A DNA stretch of 8,407 nucleotides from Bacteroidota bacterium (GTDB lineage: Bacteria; Bacteroidota; Bacteroidia; Chitinophagales; Chitinophagaceae). The notes beneath the pieces are model-generated. The model saw nothing but the letters and a program-made list of their open reading frames with translations, was not told where the DNA came from and did not search any database. The DNA lies in assembly GCA_023423285.1 (NCBI GenBank), contig JAFAFV010000101.1, positions 1-8,407 on the forward strand. Reading direction: 5' to 3'. A program made the translations under genes and the position numbers. This document shows, piece after piece, positions 4,483 through 8,407 of this stretch (its first letter is position 1; each line of letters starts with the position of its first letter).

Positions 4483-5982
4483 TTAATTGTTTGTTGCTGC
4501 TAAAAGCTTTTTGCCTTTTTCAATCGCATCATCAATAGTGCCTACCAGGTTGAAAGCAGCTTCGGGGTAATCATCTACTTCGCCATCCATGATCATGTTG
4601 AAACCGCGAATGGTTTCATCAATTGGTACGAGAACACCTTTCAAGCCGGTAAATGCTTCTGCCACGTGGAATGGTTGGGATAGAAAACGCTGAACCCTGC
4701 GGGCGCGCGATACGGTCAGTTTATCTTCATCGCTCAGTTCATCCATACCTAAAATGGCAATAATATCCTGCAATTCCTTATATCTCTGTAAAATACTTTT
4801 TACTCTGTTGGCACATTCGTAGTGAGCATCGCCCACCACGTGCGGCATTAAAATCCGTGAGGTAGAATCCAGCGGGTCAACAGCAGGGTAAATACCCAGG
4901 TCAGCAATTTTACGACTTAGTACGGTAGTTGCATCAAGGTGAGCAAAAGTAGTGGCCGGGGCAGGGTCAGTCAAGTCATCCGCCGGTACATACACCGCCT
5001 GTACAGATGTGATAGAACCATTTTTGGTAGAAGTAATACGCTCCTGCATCAGCCCCATTTCGGTGGCAAGTGTAGGCTGGTAGCCCACCGCCGAAGGCAT
5101 ACGGCCGAGTAGCGCTGATACCTCAGAACCAGCCTGAGTAAAACGGAAAATATTATCTACAAAGAACAGAATGTCGCGCCCCTTGCCCTCGCCATCACCA
5201 TCACGGTAATATTCAGCAACGGTAAGGCCGCTTAATGCCACGCGGGCACGTGCGCCGGGTGGTTCATTCATCTGCCCAAATACAAAAGTTCCTTTTGAAT
5301 CTTTCAGTTCTTCCATATTCACTTTGCTCAAATCCCACCCGCCCTGGTGCATAGATTCTATAAATTCATCGCCATATTTCATAATTCCGGCCTCGATCAT
5401 TTCACGCATCAGGTCGTTCCCTTCACGTGTACGCTCGCCCACACCGGCAAATACTGATACGCCTGCGTAAGCTTTTGCAATATTATTCATCAGCTCCTGA
5501 ATCAATACTGTTTTACCCACACCGGCACCGCCAAACAACCCGATTTTACCGCCTTTTGCATAAGGCTCAATAAGATCAATTACTTTAATACCGGTAAAAA
5601 GAATTTCGGTGGCAGTGCTCAGGTTTTCAAAAGATGGGGGCATGGCATGAATGGGGCGTCCGTTTTCTTTTGAAACGGGCGGAAGACCGTCAATCGGATC
5701 GCCGGTAACATTGAATAAACGGCCACGAATTTCTTCAGATGCTGGCATAGCAATGGCCTTTCCGGTATCTCTCGCTTCGGTACCTCGTTGCAAGCCCTCA
5801 GTGCCATCCATAGCAATGGTACGAACACTGTCTTCACCCAAATGCTGCTGTACTTCAAGAATGAGGATATCCCCGTTTTCGCGGGTAATTTCTAAAGAGT
5901 TATAAATCTCAGGAAGATTGCCATCGAATTGAACGTCTACAACGGCGCCAATTACTTGTTTTACTTTGCCTACGTTTGCCAT
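4483..5982 (-). CDS. atpD: F1Fo ATP synthase beta subunit (499 aa)
   Basis: The catalytic subunit of F1, making ATP from ADP and phosphate at the inner face of the membrane. Numbered from the ATG at 5982: beta-barrel MANVGKVKQVIGAVVDVQF (1-19); Walker A GGAGVGKT (151-158); GERTREG (182-188) with the catalytic Glu183; Walker B ILFFVDNIFRF (271-281); EVSALLGRMPSAVGYQPTLA (287-306); the 334-342 ADDLTDPAP loop; and DELSDED (414-420), a variant of DELSEED that contacts the central stalk. All catalytic residues are present. Relative to E. coli there is an extra stretch of about 27 residues near 205-231 and a few more at 261-267. An in-frame ATG at 6060 would add 26 residues and lies upstream of the promoter, so it is rejected. 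The pair atpD-atpC stands apart from the other subunit genes, as usual in this phylum. Confidence 0.98.
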   Translation of the reverse strand: MANVGKVKQVIGAVVDVQFDGNLPEIYNSLEITRENGDILILEVQQHLGEDSVRTIAMDGTEGLQRGTEARDTGKAIAMPASEEIRGRLFNVTGDPIDGLPPVSKENGRPIHAMPPSFENLSTATEILFTGIKVIDLIEPYAKGGKIGLFGGAGVGKTVLIQELMNNIAKAYAGVSVFAGVGERTREGNDLMREMIEAGIMKYGDEFIESMHQGGWDLSKVNMEELKDSKGTFVFGQMNEPPGARARVALSGLTVAEYYRDGDGEGKGRDILFFVDNIFRFTQAGSEVSALLGRMPSAVGYQPTLATEMGLMQERITSTKNGSITSVQAVYVPADDLTDPAPATTFAHLDATTVLSRKIADLGIYPAVDPLDSTSRILMPHVVGDAHYECANRVKSILQRYKELQDIIAILGMDELSDEDKLTVSRARRVQRFLSQPFHVAEAFTGLKGVLVPIDETIRGFNMIMDGEVDDYPEAAFNLVGTIDDAIEKGKKLLAATNN

Positions 5983-6008
5983 AAAATGATGAGTGATTAT
6001 TTCGGGTG

Positions 6009-6016
6009 CAAAAGTA
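6009..6016 (-). promoter_or_regulatory. atpD promoter, -7 element
   Basis: On the minus strand this reads TACTTTTG, a full match to TAnnTTTG, 26 bases before the atpD ATG, implying a leader of roughly 20 nt. No good -33 element is seen at standard spacing. The surrounding TTACTTTTGCACCC resembles the rpsF promoter. Confidence 0.65.
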
Positions 6017-6129
6017 AGGTTTCTGAGCAAGATATACCATTCATTCCAATAATAATTCACCCTATTTTACTTATAATGAATATAAAATCATGCTAAATGG
6101 CACGTAATGTGCATAGAAGATACTGATTC

Positions 6130-6137
6130 TACCTTTT
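6130..6137 (+). promoter_or_regulatory. Possible promoter of the L,D-transpeptidase gene
   Basis: TACCTTTT fits TAnnTTTG at all but the last base and lies 25 bases before the start codon. No clear -33 element is visible. The divergent gap to atpD (5983-6162) holds this and the atpD promoter and nothing else recognisable. Confidence 0.35.
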
Positions 6138-6162
6138 TTGACAATTTTAATATCAAAACCTT

Positions 6163-7857
6163 ATGCGTTTTAACAATTTTTCTCTGTTGTTATTTTTATT
6201 CGTGGCAATACTTTTTTCATCCTGCGGTTTTTTTGAAAATGATAAACTCAAACGAATTATCAGGGTGGAAAAACCGATATCAAAAATTGATGTCACCATT
6301 GATACAACCAACGCGTTTAACTCGATTTTTATGGACAGCAGCGTTGTAAATGCATTTTTAACCGCCGAAAACCTGGGCGATACCATGTCCAATCGCATTA
6401 AAAGTTTTTACAACAGCCGAAATTTTCAGTATGCCTGGTTTGCGCCTGAAGGATTGCCAGAGCACACCGTTTCATTTTGGAATTTGCTTAAAAACTATTT
6501 GAATTACAGCAAAGATTCAACAGTTTATAATAAAAAGTTGGCCAAGGTAATGGATGAAATGCTACAGGAGGATTCTGTGCCCATTAAAAATGATTCCACG
6601 TACCAAAACCTCGAAATGCAGCTCACCAAGTATTTTTATCTGTATGCCGATCATGCTTATGCTGATGACCCTGATTTTGACATGAAAGCGCTGGAATGGT
6701 ATGTGCCTAAAAAGAAACTGACAGTGGAAGGCATGCTGGATTCTGTTTTGAAGAAGAAAGGCCAGTTCGCTGATGAGTATGCGCCCACAAATCCCCAGTA
6801 CACGCGTTTACGCCAGCAATTACAAAAATATAAAGACATCAGCGAAGCCGGCGGATGGCCTGTTGTAGAAACAAAAGTGGAAGAAATGAAAATTGGCTAT
6901 ACCGGAGACGCAGTTATACAGCTTAAAAGACGGCTGAAAGCAGAAGGCTTTTTAGAAGGCGAAGACAGTACATTTACGAATGTGTACGACTCATCCTTAG
7001 CAGCAGCGGTAAACCTCATGAAACGCACTTATGGTTATAAGGAAGACGGTAAAGCCGGAAAAACCTGGCTGAAAGAAGTGAACATTCCCGTAAGGGAGCG
7101 CATTCAGCAAATATTGATCAATATGGAACGAATGCGCTGGATTCCCACTCAGACAAAAGATACCGGACGCGCCATTATGGTTAATATTCCTGAATACAAA
7201 TTACACGTGTACGAAGGCGGTCAACCCGCCTGGGATATGGATGTAGTTGTGGGCAAAGAAGGCAACAACACCACTATATTTACCGGCCGGTTAAACCAGA
7301 TCGTTTTTAGTCCATACTGGAATGTACCTACAAGTATTGCTAAAAAAGAAATTATTCCCAAAGGCAGCGGCTACATGGCACGTAATAACTACGAGTATCA
7401 CGAGGGCCGGGTAAGGCAAAAACCTGGGCCATTGAACTCGCTGGGACAGGTAAAATTTCTTTTTCCCAACAGTTATGATATTTATTTTCACGACTCACCG
7501 GCAAAAGCCCTGTTCAATAAAGACAAACGCAGCTATAGCCACGGGTGTATACGCCTGAAAGAGCCTGCTAAGTTTGCTCGCTACTTGTTGGAAGACACGG
7601 TAAAATGGAGTACCCAAAGAATAGACAGCGCCATGAAAAGTGGTAACGAGAAATATGTAAAAATTCCTCATCCGTTGCCGGTTTTGATCACTTACTTCAC
7701 TGCCTGGGTAAATAATGATGATTTGCTGAACTTTAGGGAAGATGTTTACGGGCATGATGAGGTGATGGCTAATAAGTTGTTTTTAAATGCTGTTGAAACC
7801 ACTCAAATTAAGCCATTAAAAAAAGACAGCGACACAAAAAAAGACAGTTCCGGATAG
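6163..7857 (+). CDS. Lipoprotein L,D-transpeptidase, YcbB/LdtD type (564 aa)
   Basis: A murein cross-linking enzyme expected to act in the periplasm, forming 3-3 bonds between peptidoglycan stems. The N-terminus is a lipoprotein signal: MRFNNF, a hydrophobic core, and FSSC with the acylated Cys at 21. A helical scaffold domain follows (about 75-230), then a PG_binding_1-like domain containing IGYTGDAVIQLKRRLKAEGF (244-263), then the YkuD catalytic domain from about 337. The catalytic motif is YFHDSP (441-446) with His443, and RSYSHGCIRL (456-465) with His460 and the nucleophile Cys462. Domain order and size match the LdtD/YcbB group, which is longer than simple YkuD proteins. E. coli YcbB is anchored by a transmembrane segment, whereas this one appears lipid-anchored. 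The tail after 545 is Lys/Asp-rich. The ATG at 6163 is the only one giving a signal peptide. It is a single-gene unit with a downstream terminator, divergent from atpD. Confidence 0.93.
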   Translation: MRFNNFSLLLFLFVAILFSSCGFFENDKLKRIIRVEKPISKIDVTIDTTNAFNSIFMDSSVVNAFLTAENLGDTMSNRIKSFYNSRNFQYAWFAPEGLPEHTVSFWNLLKNYLNYSKDSTVYNKKLAKVMDEMLQEDSVPIKNDSTYQNLEMQLTKYFYLYADHAYADDPDFDMKALEWYVPKKKLTVEGMLDSVLKKKGQFADEYAPTNPQYTRLRQQLQKYKDISEAGGWPVVETKVEEMKIGYTGDAVIQLKRRLKAEGFLEGEDSTFTNVYDSSLAAAVNLMKRTYGYKEDGKAGKTWLKEVNIPVRERIQQILINMERMRWIPTQTKDTGRAIMVNIPEYKLHVYEGGQPAWDMDVVVGKEGNNTTIFTGRLNQIVFSPYWNVPTSIAKKEIIPKGSGYMARNNYEYHEGRVRQKPGPLNSLGQVKFLFPNSYDIYFHDSPAKALFNKDKRSYSHGCIRLKEPAKFARYLLEDTVKWSTQRIDSAMKSGNEKYVKIPHPLPVLITYFTAWVNNDDLLNFREDVYGHDEVMANKLFLNAVETTQIKPLKKDSDTKKDSSG

Positions 7858-7908
7858 AGTTGAAGCGCCATAGGAAAAAAAATTAAATCCAAATAAACCT
7901 TACCATGC

Positions 7909-7942
7909 GGGGCAGATGCAATCAGGCATCTGCCTCTTTTTT
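7909..7942 (+). terminator. Intrinsic terminator of the L,D-transpeptidase gene
   Basis: GGCAGATGC (7911-7919) pairs with GCATCTGCC (7926-7934), extended by one G-T and one G-C pair, around the loop AATCAG, and six T residues follow (7937-7942). It lies 51 bases after the stop codon. A strong rho-independent terminator. Confidence 0.92.
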
Positions 7943-7957
7943 GCTTTTGTAAAATCA

Positions 7958-7965
7958 TACCTTTA
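7958..7965 (+). promoter_or_regulatory. Possible promoter of the GNAT-like gene, close to its start
   Basis: TACCTTTA differs from TAnnTTTG only at the last base and ends four bases before the ATG at 7970. The T-rich run with TTG at 7941-7943 could serve as a -33 element, but the spacing of 14 is short. If real, the mRNA would start at or next to the ATG. Confidence 0.3.
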
Positions 7966-7969
7966 CAGC

Positions 7970-8407
7970 ATGAAAATGATTGAAGTAACAAACGCCGCGC
8001 TTGCAAAGGAGTTTATTGCAGTAAATGTGCTTATAAATAAAAATGATCCCAATTATATAAGACCTCTTGATAAGGACATAAATATGGTTTTCGATCCCTC
8101 TAAAAACAAAGCCTTTCGATTTGGAGAAGTGGTGCGGTGGGTGCTGAAGGATGATCAAAACAAACTTATTGGCCGCATTGCAGCATTCATAAATAAAAAA
8201 TACAAAAGCAAAGGCGATGAAGGACTAGTTGGCGGAATGGGATTTTTTGATTGTATTGATAACCAGGCCGCGGCCAACCTGGTGTTTGATACCGCAAAAA
8301 ACTGGATCGAACAAAGAGGCGCCATAGCCATGGATGGTCCTATCAATTTTGGAGAAAGAGACCGCTGGTGGGGTTTGCTAGTAGAAGGTACTGAACCACC
8401 ACTGTAT
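7970..8407 (+). CDS. YghO-like GNAT-superfamily protein, N-terminal part (146 codons, cut by window edge)
   Basis: The reading frame is open from the ATG at 7970 to the right edge, so the C-terminal half or more is missing; relatives are about 370-390 residues. It resembles the large, poorly characterised GNAT-like family that includes E. coli YghO. Visible features are an N-terminal segment with NDPNYIRPLDKDI (25-37), NKAFRFGEVVRWVL (46-59), strand KLIGRIAAFINKKY, then GGMGFFDCIDNQAAANLVF (87-105) and the family hallmark MDGPINFGERDRWWGLLVEG (121-140). No signal peptide or membrane segment is seen, so it is probably cytoplasmic. A second ATG at 7976 would give a start at MIEV and is equally plausible. 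It is separated from the L,D-transpeptidase gene by a strong terminator, so it likely has its own promoter. The substrate is unknown. Confidence 0.75.
   Translation, partial: MKMIEVTNAALAKEFIAVNVLINKNDPNYIRPLDKDINMVFDPSKNKAFRFGEVVRWVLKDDQNKLIGRIAAFINKKYKSKGDEGLVGGMGFFDCIDNQAAANLVFDTAKNWIEQRGAIAMDGPINFGERDRWWGLLVEGTEPPLY

Noticed and set aside
5983..6060. N-terminal extension of the ATP synthase beta subunit by 26 residues
   Set aside because: The added residues do not fit the family and would be encoded upstream of the predicted transcript start near 6003.
6096..6117. Operator palindrome in the atpD / L,D-transpeptidase gap
   Set aside because: The inverted GCAC...GTGC near 6101-6113 is only four bases per arm with a bulge in the extension; expected by chance in this much sequence.
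1..8407. A defence system, toxin-antitoxin pair, CRISPR array, prophage or transposon
   Set aside because: No regularly spaced repeats, transposase, integrase, nuclease or paired toxin-antitoxin genes can be read in any frame. Nearly all the coding capacity is core metabolism, translation and cell wall.

Overview
The window looks like a chromosomal segment of a Bacteroidota bacterium, most likely Chitinophagaceae or a close relative. Four things suggest this: promoter elements of the TAnnTTTG type, start codons in A-rich leaders with few Shine-Dalgarno sites, an atpD-atpC pair standing apart from the other ATP synthase genes, and lipoprotein signals on two secreted products. The taxon is inferred from these traits and from remembered family resemblance, not from a search.

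Layout. (1) Positions 1-777 hold an uncharacterised lipoprotein gene. Its stop codon is fused to a short sequence with weak inverted ends that resembles the tail of a gene cassette; this is the only accessory-looking part. (2) Positions 778-2104, minus strand: a flavin-dependent LLM-class oxidoreductase followed by a small GNAT-like acetyltransferase, probably co-transcribed. (3) Positions 2272-3529, plus strand: the ribosomal operon rpsF-rpsR-rplI, with a TACCTTTG promoter, a 5' hairpin and a terminator. (4) Positions 3550-4113: a single-gene unit for a small RRM RNA-binding protein with a glycine-rich tail, with its own promoter, a leader of about 100 nt and a strong terminator. (5) Positions 4139-6016, minus strand: atpD-atpC, encoding the beta and a short epsilon subunit of F1Fo ATP synthase. 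(6) Positions 6130-7942, plus strand: a lipoprotein L,D-transpeptidase of the YcbB/LdtD type. (7) From 7970 to the right edge: the N-terminal 146 codons of a YghO-like GNAT-superfamily protein.

Functionally this is mostly core housekeeping: translation (S6, S18, L9, perhaps the RRM protein), energy conversion (ATP synthase) and cell-wall cross-linking (L,D-transpeptidase). The transcription units are compact and separated by recognisable promoters and hairpin terminators. No intergenic stretch exceeds 300 bases; the longest, 2105-2336, holds the rpsF promoter and leader.

I found no clear undescribed multi-gene system. The points most worth a second look are the cassette-like tail of the first gene, the structured leaders of rpsF, rplI and the RRM gene, the extended promoter box shared by rpsF and atpD, the epsilon subunit without its C-terminal domain, an insertion in the beta subunit, and a possibly leaderless start of the last gene.
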